Below, piece after piece: positions 17,678 through 27,407 of a DNA stretch of 64,000 nt. The DNA comes from Roseiarcus sp963813555 (lineage in GTDB: Bacteria; Pseudomonadota; Alphaproteobacteria; Rhizobiales; Beijerinckiaceae). Numbering within the stretch: the first letter of the stretch is position 1; each line of letters opens with the position of its first letter. The stretch is from positions 248,001 through 312,000 of the forward strand of contig CAWEZX010000004.1 in the NCBI GenBank assembly GCA_963813555.1. The letters run 5' to 3'. The notes under the pieces are model-generated. The model was given only the letters and a program-made list of their open reading frames with translations, was not told the origin of the DNA and searched no databases. A program made the translations under genes and the position numbers.

Positions 17678-18734
17678 GAGCGGAATCCGATCATCCTGTA
17701 TCGTCCTGATAACCACAGGATTTGAAGTAATTTATACATACCGAGGGCTCGAAGATTTCGGCGCAGGTTTCGAGGGCGCGCATCAGACCCGCGACGGTCC
17801 GCTCGGCGATTTTGCGCAGGAAGGCCTTGAGCTTGGAGAAGGCTTTTTCGATAGGGTTCATATCGGGACTGTAGGCTGGAAGATATCGCAACTGCGCGCC
17901 CGCCGCCTTGATCAGTTGCTCGACCCGCGGCCCCTTGTGAGCGGGGAGATTGTCCATGACGACGGTCTCGCCGGGCGAGAGCGTGGGGACGAGGCATGTC
18001 TCCACCCAATCCTCGAACAGGGCGGCGTTGATCGGTCCGTCGAAAGTCCTTGCCGCCGTCAGGCCGCGAAGGCGAAGGCCGGCGACCAAAGTCACCGTTT
18101 TGTAGTGACTGTGCGGGATGGCCGACCGCAACCGGCGCCCGCGCCGGCAACGTCCGCTTTTGCGCGCGAGATTTGTGGAGGCTCCGGTCTCGTCAATGAA
18201 AACGAGTTTCGTCGGATCGAGATCGAGCTGTCCCGCGAACCATTCCCGGCGTCGATTTTGCACGTCCGCGCGTTGTTGTTCCTCGGCATGCGCCGTTTTT
18301 TTAAAGGTGATCTGGTGACGGTCGAAGAAACGCCACAGCACGGAGACCGCAAAGCGCTCGCCGCTATTGGCGATCAGCTGCTCCCGGATCTCGAGCAGCG
18401 TTATGTCCGGCCTGCGCCGGATCAGGCCCAACAGATAGTCGCGATGCGCCTCGATTCGGCGGGAGCGGCGGTCGCCGCCGGAAGGCGCCGGCCAAATCTC
18501 GCCCGTGGTATTGAACCGCTTTACCCAGCGCACCGCGCTCGCCACGCTCACTTTGAAACGCGCGGCCGCCTGATTGCGCGACAACCCGCCCAAGACCACC
18601 GCCTCGACCACGCGCTCGCGAAGATCGTTGGAAAGACCCATCCCCCGCCGTCCCCATTCTCGCAGTGAATGAGGAAGCAGAAATTAACCGATTCGGCAAT
18701 CCCCCCGCCAATTCAATCCGTTCGGATACTGCTC
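17678..18734 (-). mobile_element. IS630-family element, copy C, intact
   Basis: Inverted repeats GAGCGGAATCCGAT (17678) and, inverted, GAGCAGTATCCGAA (ending 18734). TA target copies lie at 17676-17677 and 18735-18736. One full-length transposase lies inside. It sits between the DUF3644 gene and the IS1380 remnant. Confidence 0.9.
17691..18641 (-). CDS. IS630-family transposase, intact single frame
   Basis: 316 residues in one frame. The N-terminal HTH is MGLSNDLRERVVEAVVLGG with SRNQAAARFKVSVASAVRWV. The DDE domain has KLVFIDETGAS, TVVMDNLPAHKGP and YSPDMNPIEKAFSKLKAFL, with all catalytic acids present. It differs from copies A and B in sequence and lacks an A8 slippery run, so it represents a separate IS630 subgroup. 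Likely functional. Confidence 0.94.
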   Translation of the reverse strand: MGLSNDLRERVVEAVVLGGLSRNQAAARFKVSVASAVRWVKRFNTTGEIWPAPSGGDRRSRRIEAHRDYLLGLIRRRPDITLLEIREQLIANSGERFAVSVLWRFFDRHQITFKKTAHAEEQQRADVQNRRREWFAGQLDLDPTKLVFIDETGASTNLARKSGRCRRGRRLRSAIPHSHYKTVTLVAGLRLRGLTAARTFDGPINAALFEDWVETCLVPTLSPGETVVMDNLPAHKGPRVEQLIKAAGAQLRYLPAYSPDMNPIEKAFSKLKAFLRKIAERTVAGLMRALETCAEIFEPSVCINYFKSCGYQDDTG

Positions 18735-18784
18735 TAGTTGCTGACGCTAACCCTGTTCGCGCTTTCGCGCTCGCCACGGCCGCC

Positions 18785-19890
18785 ATGACCGACGATACGA
18801 TTCCGCTGTTCTCGTTTCCAGCCGTCCAGGGCAAGAAAGTCACGGCCGCGTTCGACGGCGGGCGCGTGTCCTCGGACGGCGGCGTGATGCTGCTTTCTCT
18901 TGCCGAGCGGCGTCTGGGCGTGGCCGAACGCTTGGCGCGCTGCGTTCCCGATCGCCGCGATCCGACGCGCATCGCCCACACGATCGCCGACATGATCCGC
19001 GCTCGGGTGTTCGCGATCTGCTGCGGCTACGAGGACGCCAACGATCTCGATGTCCTGCGGTCGGACCCCGCGTTCAAGCTGGCTTGCGGGCGGCTACCCG
19101 ACAGCGGCCGCGACCTGTGCTCGCAGCCGACCCTGTCGCGGCTCGAAAATGCGCCGAAGCTCAAAGACGTGATCCGCCTGACCTACGCGCTGGTCGATCA
19201 ATGGATGGCGTCCTACGCGACGCCGCCGTCGCGCGTCACGCTCGATATCGACGACACCTGCGACGTGGCGCACGGCCATCAGCAACTCTCGCTGTTCAAC
19301 GCCCATTACGACGAGCGCTGCTATCTGCCGATCCATGTCTATGACACCGAGAAGAGCCGCCCCGTTGCGGTCATCCTGCGCGCCCTCGCCGACGACGACG
19401 TTGTGCGCGGCTTCGCCGAAACGCGCCACAGGGCCGGTTCCTGGCACAGGGAGCGGCGCGCCCTCGCCCGCATCGAGGCCACGCGGCTCGGCTCGACATT
19501 CGCTTCATCGTCACCAATCTCGACTGCGGCTCGCCCGAATGGCTGTACGAAAGCCTCTATTGCGCGCGCGGCCAGGCGTAAAATCTCATCAAGCTGCACA
19601 AGGCTCAGCTCGCCTCCGATCGCACGTCCTGCCGCTCGGCGCTCGCCAATCAGGCCCGTCTCGTCTTGCACACCGCCGCCTATTGGTTGATGCTCACTGT
19701 CCGCGACGCCATTTCCGCCACCCGCGACCTCGCCAAGGCGGAGTTCGCCACCTTGCGCCTCAAGCTGCTCAAGATCGCCGCCCGCGTCGTCGAAATGGCC
19801 AGCCGCGTCCGCTTGGCCTTCGCCGCGGCCTGCCCGCACGCCGATCTCTTCGCCTCTCTGCCCGCCGCCCTCATGCCGCGCGGGCCCTGA
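18785..19890 (+). pseudogene. IS1380-family transposase, internally deleted
   Basis: ATG 18785 starts MTDDTIPLFSFPAVQGKK and continues through FDGGRVSSDGGVMLLSLAER and VTLDIDDTCDVAHG. After RPVAVILR the sequence jumps to VVRGFAETRHRAGSW, omitting about 70 residues that in complete relatives include the second catalytic aspartate block. A lost base near 19490 shifts the frame before DIRFIVTNLDCGSPEW, and TAA at 19580-19582 replaces the codon before NLIKLHKAQLASDRTSCRS. The end reads AAYWLMLTVRDAI to MPRGP. Clearly inactive. Confidence 0.88.
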
Positions 19891-20069
19891 ACAGCGGGGC
19901 ATGCGCCCCTGTCGCCCAGTCTCCTCCCTCCAACGCGTTCAAGAAGTACCGGCCCTGTCGTTGCGGTGAAAAAGTCGAACGCCAACCCGCGTCCGCCGCC
20001 GAACCCGCGCGCCAAACGGCCTTGTTGCATGGAGGCGCGTGGGGACGGCATTCGCCCTTGGCTTCGTGA

Positions 20070-21038
20070 TTATGCGAGTCGAATGAACTGTGCGTGACCG
20101 AGCTCACGCATACGATTGAGCGCTTTGACGGCAATCGCCACCTCCGCTTTGCGGCGATCGTCGGCGCGTGATTTCAAAGCGTCGCCGATGACGCGTTTGT
20201 AACGCCCAATAGACGCCTCGACTTTCGAGCGTCTGTTATAGCCAGAGGCTTTTTGCCAATGCATTCGACCTCGTTCCTCAATTTCCAAAATGTGCCGATC
20301 GCGTTGGGTTGGCGAGGATGTCGCGTCCGATCCGGGCACGGCGCCTTTGCACGGCGGAACAAGAACGGACATATCGGGATTTCGTCTTGCAAGAAGCTCG
20401 CTCACGGCGCTTCTATCGTAGGCTCCGTCCCCCATAAATGAAGTCGGAGCCAGCGATAGTTGATCCAGCATCGGCCCGACATGCGAAGCATCGTCAACAT
20501 CCTTGTCGGTCAGGTCGGAGGCGACAATCTCGCCCGTGTCGGCATCAATGCCGATGTGAAGTTTGCGCCAGGCGCGCCGCTTTGTCGTTCCATGCTTTTC
20601 GAACAGCCATTCTCCGGCGCCGCGCAATTTCAGGCCTGTGCTGTCGATGATCAGATGGAGCGGGTCCGAGGAGGCGCGAGGCTTCTGCAAGACCTTCAAT
20701 CCGCCGGCCCTGCGGCTGAGCGTTGTGTGATCGGGAACGGGCAGGCCAATCTCCAACAATTGCAGGATCGAACCGATCAAGCCTTCGGTCTGACGCAGAG
20801 CCAGGCCGAATACAGCGCGTAAGGTCAGCGCCGTCTCGATCGCGAGATCCGAATAGTGACGCTGTCCGCCTGGCGTCGCACGCGGCGGAGCGCGCCAATC
20901 TGCAATGGCTTCCGCGGTGAACCAGATCGTCAGGCTTCCGCGGTTTCGCAATGCGGCTTCGTAGTCCCGCCAATTCGTCACGCGGAACTTCTGCCGGAGA
21001 ATATGATGTCGGCCATTGCGATGAAATTTGAATGGCAT
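20070..21038 (-). CDS. IS5-family transposase
   Basis: 322 residues from the ATG at 21038 (MPFKFHRNGRHHILRQKFRV). The N-terminal DUF4096-like region contains NWRDYEAALRNRGSLTIWF. The DDE part has LIIDSTGLKLRGAGEW, FMGDGAYDRSAVSELL and SKVEASIGRYKRVIGDAL. A longer open frame to 21152 exists, but the family starts at this methionine. Intact, so possibly active. Terminal repeats were not located with confidence. Confidence 0.9.
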   Translation of the reverse strand: MPFKFHRNGRHHILRQKFRVTNWRDYEAALRNRGSLTIWFTAEAIADWRAPPRATPGGQRHYSDLAIETALTLRAVFGLALRQTEGLIGSILQLLEIGLPVPDHTTLSRRAGGLKVLQKPRASSDPLHLIIDSTGLKLRGAGEWLFEKHGTTKRRAWRKLHIGIDADTGEIVASDLTDKDVDDASHVGPMLDQLSLAPTSFMGDGAYDRSAVSELLARRNPDMSVLVPPCKGAVPGSDATSSPTQRDRHILEIEERGRMHWQKASGYNRRSKVEASIGRYKRVIGDALKSRADDRRKAEVAIAVKALNRMRELGHAQFIRLA

Positions 21039-21218
21039 GACAATTCTTCCCGCGCCAACGACCGGGACATTTACCGCCAAACACATTAGGATCGCGCGGA
21101 ATGTGGGGAATGCGTATCTCTGCCCGCTGCGCAAATTCGGCGACGTGGACAATCACCTGGCCTCGGGTTAGCGAGTTAGCCAGATATTGCCGAGGCTCTT
21201 ACGTGGTGCGAGGAGCAA

Positions 21219-21533
21219 ATGCCGATCGACATAGAGGCGCTGAGCGAGGCGGAGTTGGTGGATCTAAATCACAGGATCGTCGAGCGACTGCGCTTTCTTC
21301 ATCAGATACACGCGCATCAGACCATGCTTAAATTTTCGATCGGCGATCGTGTGACGTTTGAAGACGGGCGAGGGCGTAAGGTCGAAGGCACGCTGACCCG
21401 CTACAATCGCAAATCTGTGACCGTCATTGGAGCCGATGGACGGCATTGGAATATCGCGCCGGGCTTCTTGCGAAAGGCGGATCAAGCCGCCGCCTCGAAG
21501 ACGCCGAACATCATAGCACTTCCTAAACGATAA
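21219..21533 (+). CDS. Small KOW/SH3-like hypothetical protein
   Basis: 104 residues. The first third is helical (IDIEALSEAELVDLNHRIVERL). The middle is a small beta domain, FSIGDRVTFEDGRGRKVEGTLTRYNRK, then SVTVIGADGRHWNIAPGFLRKA, resembling SH3/KOW-like nucleic-acid-binding domains. Similar proteins of unknown function occur in accessory regions of Hyphomicrobiales. It is intact, unlike most neighbours, and lies between two IS5-type transposase genes. Function unknown. Confidence 0.65.
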   Translation: MPIDIEALSEAELVDLNHRIVERLRFLHQIHAHQTMLKFSIGDRVTFEDGRGRKVEGTLTRYNRKSVTVIGADGRHWNIAPGFLRKADQAAASKTPNIIALPKR

Positions 21534-21537
21534 CCTC

Positions 21538-22205
21538 ATGAGCCGGCGCAAGTGTATCCGTGCACCAAAGCCGCGCCGGGTGCGCGAGCAGCGCCAGCAT
21601 CAGCGCGGGCGGAAGGTCTATTCTCTGCACGCGCCCGAGGTCGAATGCATCGGCAAAGGGCAAGGCCCATCGCCCCTACGAGTTCGGGGTCAAGGTCTCG
21701 ATCGCCACCACGCTGCATCGCTCGAAGGGCGGTCAGTTCATCGCCCACGTGAAGGCGCTGCCGGGCAATCCTGGAGCCTGCCCTCGGGCTTGACCCGAGG
21801 GACGGCCACACATTGGCGACCGTCGTCCCGGAAATCGAAGCGCAGATCGGCGCGAGCCTGACCCGCATCGTCGCCGACCGCGGCTATCGCGGCCACAACG
21901 CCCCGCCCGACCACAAGTTCAAGGTCTACGTCTCCGGCCAGAGACGCCGGGTCACCGAACCGATTAGGCGCGAATTGCGCCGACGCTCGGCGGTCGAACC
22001 CGTCATCGGCCACGCCAAGACCGACCACCGCATGGACCGCAACCATCTCGCCGGAACCGACGGCGACGCCGCCAACGCCGTGCTCGCCGCCGCCGGCTAC
22101 AACTTCAGACGCCTCATCGAATGGCTGAGGCTCTTGTTGCGCCTCTTCCTGGCCGCCCTCGCAGCCGAACCCGACGATCGGATCCTCGTAATCGCCAACC
22201 CCTGA
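21538..22205 (+). pseudogene. IS5-type transposase fragment, frameshifted and carrying a palindromic repeat
   Basis: 5'-truncated. Frame 1 has RGRKVYSLHAPEVECIGKG. An extra base near 21655-21661 moves to frame 2 (KAHRPYEFGVKVSIATTLHR, GGQFIAHVKALPGNP). There a palindrome at 21781-21801 interrupts the gene and shifts it to frame 3 (TLATVVPEIEAQIGASLTR, IVADRGYRGHNAPPDHKF, VEPVIGHAKTDHRMDRNHL). The C-terminus is otherwise normal. Inactive. Confidence 0.88.
21781..21801. repeat. Small palindromic repeat inside a transposase gene
   Basis: CCCTCGGG, loop CTTGA, CCCGAGGG: a perfect 8-base stem. Sequences of this form (CCCGGGTCAAGCCCGGG type) are known as mobile or dispersed palindromes in alphaproteobacteria. 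Here it interrupts the transposase between ALPGNP and GHTLATVV. Confidence 0.65.
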
Positions 22206-22395
22206 GCCCGCCTCTCCAAACGACGCCCCGCCGCCTCCTTTCAAGCAGCGCATTGCGCGCGTACTTCACGGTCGTCTAGATAGTATCATCGGTGATCCGA
22301 TGAATTGCGCAGCGCTCTAACGGCCAAATCGCGGCGCCATCTCCAGCCGCGCAGACCAGCGCTCCGCCTTACCTCGCGGGTTCACGCGGGCGTGT

Positions 22396-23493
22396 TCAAA
22401 CGCGGCGGGACAACCAGTCTGCAATCGCCAGGCTGGCGGTCAGCCCCGGCGACTCAATCCCGAACAGGTTGATCAACCCAGCGACGCCGTGATCCTTTTC
22501 GGTCTGGAGCAGGAAATCTGTGGTCGAGCCGCCGGGGCGCGCGATCTTTGGCCTGACGCCGGCATAGCCCGGCTGCAGCGCGCCGTCGGGGAGGTCCGGC
22601 CAGTAGGTTCGGATCGCGGCGTAGAAGGATGCCGCTCGCCCGGGATCGACGTCGTAGTCGATCGCGTCGATCCATTCGAGGTCCGGGCCAAACTTGGCCT
22701 GCCCGGCGAGGTCGAGGGTGAGATGCACACCGAGACTGCCCGGCGTCGGCATCGGGTAAATGAGGCGCGAGAACGGGGAGCGCCCGCTCAAGGAAAAGTA
22801 ATTGCCCTTGGCGAGATGCAGCGGCGGGATCTTGGTGGCCGGCATGCCAACGATCGAGCGCGCGAGCGCCTGCGCCCCGAGACCCGCGGCGTTCACGACA
22901 ATACCGGCGGCGATGCGCATCGGCGCAGGACCGCCGGTCTCGATCACGAGCCCTGGCTCGGCCGCGCGCCCCGCGAGGACGGGCGTTTCGAACGCGATCA
23001 TTGCGCCATGGGCCTCGGCGTCGCCGCGGAGCGCAAGCATGTAGGCATGGCTGTCGACGATGCCGGTCGAAGGTGACAACAGCGCCCGCTCCGCAACCAG
23101 TGCGGGCTCGAGCGTGCGCGCCTCCTTGGCGCTCAGCCAGGTGAGATCGGCGACGCCGTTGGCGTCGGCCTGAGCCTTAAGCGCCGCGAGCTTGTCGACC
23201 TCTGCCGCGCTCACCGCCACCAAAAGCTTGCCGCATCGCTTGTGTGGAACGCCGAACTCTTGGCAAAAGGCGTAAAGCATCGCCTTGCCGTCCACGCAGA
23301 GCCGCGTCTTGTCGAGCCCCGTCGGATAATAGATGCCCGCATGGATGACTTCGCTGTTGCGCGAACTGACCCCGGAGCCCATCGCGCTCTCGCTCTCGAC
23401 GACGATCACCTCCCGTCTGGCCCGGGCGAGCGCCCGCGCCACGGCAAGACCTATGGCGCCCGCGCCGACCACGAGACACTCGATGGATTCCAT
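22396..23493 (-). CDS. FAD-dependent oxidoreductase, L-2-hydroxyglutarate oxidase-like
   Basis: 365 residues from the ATG at 23493. The N-terminal dinucleotide-binding motif is CLVVGAGAIGLAVARALAR, followed by ESESAMGSGVSSRNSEVIHAG, the DAO/LhgO signature around the FAD contact. The C-terminal half has GVRPKIARPGGSTTDFLLQ and LINLFGIESPGLTASLAIA, typical of the LhgO family. It would oxidise a 2-hydroxy acid or similar donor using FAD. It stands alone between IS remnants; codon use matches the core genome. Confidence 0.88.
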   Translation of the reverse strand: MESIECLVVGAGAIGLAVARALARARREVIVVESESAMGSGVSSRNSEVIHAGIYYPTGLDKTRLCVDGKAMLYAFCQEFGVPHKRCGKLLVAVSAAEVDKLAALKAQADANGVADLTWLSAKEARTLEPALVAERALLSPSTGIVDSHAYMLALRGDAEAHGAMIAFETPVLAGRAAEPGLVIETGGPAPMRIAAGIVVNAAGLGAQALARSIVGMPATKIPPLHLAKGNYFSLSGRSPFSRLIYPMPTPGSLGVHLTLDLAGQAKFGPDLEWIDAIDYDVDPGRAASFYAAIRTYWPDLPDGALQPGYAGVRPKIARPGGSTTDFLLQTEKDHGVAGLINLFGIESPGLTASLAIADWLSRRV

Positions 23494-24071
23494 CCGGAGC
23501 CTACGGAATAGAGAGGAGGTCGTCGATCGTGTCGACCGAAACGGCCTCTGGTCGGGGATTAACAAACGCAATGTCGAAGTAGAAGGACAAACCTCGCATA
23601 CGCAGCATCGATTTGCTCATAAGGTCGGTCAAGAAAGCTCTACGCAGATCAAGTGCAAAGAACCGGCATCATACACCGTTATCCTTTCAATCGACATCGT
23701 CGCTATCACAAGCCGTTCAGGCTTCTGTCGAGGGGACAAACTGCTACATCATTGCACCGGCACATATGCGAGTAGGCTGCGCGGAGGCGAATGTGATTTC
23801 TTTTCAGTTCGGAAGAACGGAGCGCCGTTCCTCATGGCCGAACGGCAAGGCGAGCCGAAGCGCGGGCTAGTCCCGTTAGGGGACTCGTGTAGAGCCGCTC
23901 GATCAGGGCGAGAGACGCCTCGTTCTGTGCCGGGTTCGACGATTCATGACGGGAGCGATTTCCTTTATCTCCGACCAGGCGCGGTCGAGCGCCGCCGACG
24001 CCGGCCGCCGCGAGCTTGCCGGTGAAAGTCCGCGCTGGTGAAAGTGGCTGCCCTGGACGCCCTTCTGTTTG
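23494..24071. other. Intergenic, no gene recognised
   Basis: About 580 bases between the FAD oxidoreductase start and the IS110 remnant. It contains the promoter region of the oxidoreductase. No open frame here resembles a known protein. The 23640-23830 part is noticeably lower in GC than the surroundings. Confidence 0.4.
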
Positions 24072-25149
24072 TCAAGCGGCGATTCGGGTGGCGTTGATTT
24101 CCTTGCGGCGCTGCGTGATGAGGGTGAAGACCTCTCTGGCGAGGTAGCGCTTCAGGGCTCGAATGGCGTCGAGCTTGGAATGTCCTTCGGCGAGTTGGCG
24201 AGCGACGTAGTCCTTGGTTCTCTGGTCGGTCCGCAAGCGTCCGATGGCGATGATGTGTAGCGCGCTATTGGCGGCGCGATCTCCGCCGCGGTTGAGCCGA
24301 TGCCGGACGGTCTTTCCCGACGACGCCGGAACCGGACTGACGCCGCACAACGATGCGAAGCTGGCCTCTGACCTCAATCTTTCTGGATTGTCGCCGGCCG
24401 TAAGGAGAAGCTGCGCAGCGCCAATGTGGCCAATCGAATTGCGGGCGACGAGGTTCGGCGCCAGCTCGTCGACGATGGCGGCGATCATCACATCGAGATC
24501 TGCGATCTCATCATGCAGCTCGAGGTAACGGCGGGCCAGCGACTTGAGGCCGATGCGATAGGCGGAATCCAAGTCGCGATAAGCGGTAAGATCGGGTCGC
24601 CAGGAGGCCAGCGTGCGGACGAGCTGCATGCGGGTCAGGCTGCGCAGTTGATCGCGCAGGCCATCAGGGGCGCAGACGATGGTATTGTGGATCATCTGCA
24701 GGGCGACACGCCTGGCGCTCACCGCGGTCTTCCGGCAAGCCATCAGAACCCGCAGGGATTCGATCATGCCGTCCCGGCTTCGTGGCGTCACGGTCCGCTG
24801 ACCTGCAAAGGCGGCATGGGCGGCGTTCTGGGCGTCGAGATCGTCGTTCTTGCCGCGTCGACGCCGATCCTGCTTGTCGGGGGTCGTGACCTCGAGGACC
24901 GCGACCTTTGCCTGCTGCATGAAGCGCAGGAGCCCTGCGCCGTAGCTGCCGGTCGAACTCTACGCCGACGCGTTGCAGCTCTCCGAAGGAGCGCATCCAG
25001 GCCAGCATTTGGCGATAGCCCTGCCAAGTCGTGGCGAAGGATCGCGTTTCGATCACCCGATCCTGCTCATCCACGACCGCTGCGACGTGAAGATCCTTGT
25101 GGGTATCCACGCCGCCGACGATGCAACGTGTTCCTTTGTTTAGCGCCAT
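24072..25149 (-). pseudogene. IS110-family transposase with one frameshift
   Basis: The N-terminal RuvC-like part begins at ATG 25149: CIVGGVDTHKDLHVAAV. The frame is lost directly after RVGVE near 24954-24958, where one extra base precedes the family motif STGSYGAGLLRFMQQAK in the next frame. That frame continues with GKNDDLDAQNAAHAAFAG (two catalytic aspartates) and, in the C-terminal transposase_20 part, SEASFASLCGVSPVPASSG. Apart from this base the gene is full length. Either recently inactivated or a sequence error. Confidence 0.9.
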
Positions 25150-25398
25150 TCCCAGCCTCCGGCTTTGACCAGCACGAACGGCTTCGCCGGACCGAATGCG
25201 CGGACAGGACAGTCACGAGACCATGAAGGTCAGGCCCTTCTCGGGTCACAGGCATCGGCGAGGCAAAGCCTCACCGCAAGGCGTTCCCGGGCGGTCGACA
25301 GGTCCAGGGAAAGACACGGCTGGTCGATCGGAGTGCGGGTCAGACCGCACCGGGCGGCTTGCGGCGCCAGCCTACCAGTCGGCCGATCGGTGTTTGAG

Positions 25399-26287
25399 TC
25401 AGGCCGCCCGGAAACTGGCGTTTATCCTCTGACTGTCGGTATTGAAAATCCGCGGCTTTCCGAACCGAAGCAGCGCCTCCTCCAGCGCCGCGGCGCAGAA
25501 GCTGGCATTGTTGGTGTTCGACAGCCGCCATGCCAGAACCGCCCGGCTGGCCCAGTCGATGATCGCCACCAGATAGAGGAAGCCGCACGCCATCGGGATG
25601 GAGGTCACGTCGGCCGCCCACACGGGGTTCGGCTCGGTAATCTTCAGGCCGCGCAGCAGGCAGGGGTATATCTTGCGCCCGGGCGCGGCTTTGCTGGCGC
25701 CGGGGCGCGGAACCAGCGCCTCGATCCCCATCACCCGCATCAGCCGCCACACCCGCTTGCGGTTGACCCCACGGCCTTCCTTGTTGAGTTCGAAGGTCAT
25801 TCGCCGCGAGCCGTAGAAGGGAAGTTCGAGATGCAGTTCGTCGATGCGGCGCATCACCGCCAGATCGTCCGCCCCGACGACAGGCTTGGGGCGGTAGACC
25901 CCCGAGCGGGCCACCCCCACAAAGCGCGCATCGCCGGCGCACCGACAGGTCCTCGCCAGGCCGTTCGACCATCGCTCTTCGATCGGGCGCGCTCATCGCC
26001 CTGGCCTCCTGGCCAAGAAATCCCGTTCGACCGCCAGTTGGCCAATCTTGGCGTAAAGCTTGGCCGTCTCACGCTCGCGCTCCTCCTCGCCATCGCCCGA
26101 ACCGCTCGCCCCTCGCGAAAAACAGGCTCGCGACGTTGTCGAGAACCGGCTTCTTCCAGGCATAAATCTGGTTCGGATGCACCCCGTGCCGCTGCGCCAG
26201 TTCCGGAACCGTCGCATCCTCGCGCAGCGCCTCAAGCGCAATCTTCGCCTCGAACGCCGAATCAAACTTCTTGCGTGACTTCGTCAT
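25399..26287 (-). pseudogene. IS3-family orfA/orfB remnant
   Basis: OrfA starts at 26287 (MTKSRKKFDSAFEAKIALE, helix-turn-helix PELAQRHGVHPNQIYAWKK). It loses frame near 26110 before GDGEEERERETAKLYAKIG. OrfB has SAPDRRAMVERPGEDLSVRR, an extra base near 25921, then VGVARSGVYRPKPVVGADDL, PFYGSRRMTFELNKEGRGVN and VWAADVTSIPMACGFLYLV. It stops at 25399 soon after FNTDSQRINASF, before the last catalytic glutamate. The 3' end is therefore missing. Inactive. Confidence 0.85.
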
Positions 26288-26424
26288 TTCTCGCTCCATC
26301 GGGTTGCGACAGAGCAGGACTTTTCCCACCTTAGCCAATGGTCCTAAATCCGGCCTCCAGCTCAGCATGCGATTGAGCCATTGCGTTTGGTTGTGTCGAG
26401 GAGCCCCCAAAACAGCGAAAGGCG

Positions 26425-26457
26425 AACCGCTCGTTTCGCGTGACGAAACGAGCGGTT
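26425..26457. repeat. Inverted repeat, 14-base stem
   Basis: AACCGCTCGTTTCG, loop CGTGA, CGAAACGAGCGGTT: a perfect 14-base stem with a five-base loop. Followed by a few T, C and G bases rather than a T-run, so more like a REP-type palindrome than a classic terminator. Confidence 0.65.
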
Positions 26458-26494
26458 TCGCGGAGCTAGTTGTAAGCCGTTGAAATCATTATGG

Positions 26495-26516
26495 CGCGAA
26501 ATCAGACGATTTCGCG
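26495..26516. repeat. Inverted repeat, 9-base stem
   Basis: CGCGAAATC, loop AGAC, GATTTCGCG. It lies 38 bases after the larger hairpin and shares its GCGAAA/TTTCGC flavour. Confidence 0.55.
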
Positions 26517-26754
26517 GGATTGTTTGTTTTCAAGGGCTTAATCGCGTTTTCCGTTTCGCGCTTTCGCAGCATCCGTTATCTCGACCCAAGAAGGCCGCTC
26601 GGGGCTACAAAAAACTCGGCTTCGACAATCCGCCATCTTAACCTTGAATTCTGTAAAGGTCAAGGCGCACGGCGATGTTTCGACTTTTCTGGCGACGCTT
26701 CCCCTGATAGCCGCCGAGTTCCTCGTCCAGATGTCGGTTCATAGCGAACGCCAG

Positions 26755-27402
26755 TCAGCGCAGATTATGGCGGTCGCGCAGGTCCTTCACTTCTGTCGGC
26801 GTGAGCGGCCGAATTTTTTGGCCACGCAGCATGAGGAACAGCTTGGCCGTCTCCTCAAGCTCCTCGGTCGCATATTGGGCGTTCTCCAGCGACGTGCCGG
26901 CGACGACCGGGCCATGATTGGCGAGCAGCACCGCATGGTGTTCGCCGGCCAAAGCCCCGACCGCTTTGGCCAGACTTTCGTCGCCAGGCGGAAAATAGGG
27001 CGCAAGCGGCAACCGTCCGACCCTCATCACAAAATAGGCCGTTAGCGGCGGCAGCGCGTCACGTGGGTCGACGTCGGAGAGCAGGCTGACGGCGACCGAA
27101 TGGGTCGAATGAAGATGCACGACGGCGCGCGCGTCAGCACGCTCCTTGTACATGCAGAAGTGCAGGAACGCTTCTTTGGTCGGCTTGCCACCCGAGACCA
27201 AGCGATTCTCGCTGTCGAATTTTGACAAGGTCGCTGGATCGAGCTTACCCATCGAGGCATTGGTCGGCGTCATCAGCCATCCACCGTCGGGGAGGCGAAC
27301 GCTGATGTTCCCCGTCGAGCCGAAGGTAAGGCCGCGCGAGAACAGGGAAAGGCCGACCTCGCAGATTTCGTCGCGCGCCTTCGTCTCATCCCCCATGCTC
27401 AT
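26755..27402 (-). CDS. otnC: 3-oxo-tetronate 4-phosphate decarboxylase (class II aldolase family)
   Basis: 215 residues of the class II aldolase/adducin fold. Visible: FGSTGNISVRLPDGGWLMTP (phosphate-binding loop), the metal-binding histidines in AVVHLHSTHSVAV, and a third in VLLANHGPVVAG. In the characterised Otn pathway this enzyme decarboxylates 3-oxo-tetronate 4-phosphate to dihydroxyacetone phosphate. The ATG at 27402 lies five bases after the otnK stop. The assignment rests on family plus the otnK/otnI/denD neighbours; alone it could be any class II aldolase. Confidence 0.9.
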   Translation of the reverse strand: MSMGDETKARDEICEVGLSLFSRGLTFGSTGNISVRLPDGGWLMTPTNASMGKLDPATLSKFDSENRLVSGGKPTKEAFLHFCMYKERADARAVVHLHSTHSVAVSLLSDVDPRDALPPLTAYFVMRVGRLPLAPYFPPGDESLAKAVGALAGEHHAVLLANHGPVVAGTSLENAQYATEELEETAKLFLMLRGQKIRPLTPTEVKDLRDRHNLR

Positions 27403-27407
27403 GTCCT

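Larger units (their letters stand above)
26396..26754. other. Gene-free spacer with two strong hairpins
   Basis: About 360 bases between the IS3 remnant and otnC. It holds two separate inverted repeats (26425-26457 and 26495-26516) and otherwise no recognisable gene. It marks the boundary of the IS-rich zone. Confidence 0.5.
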
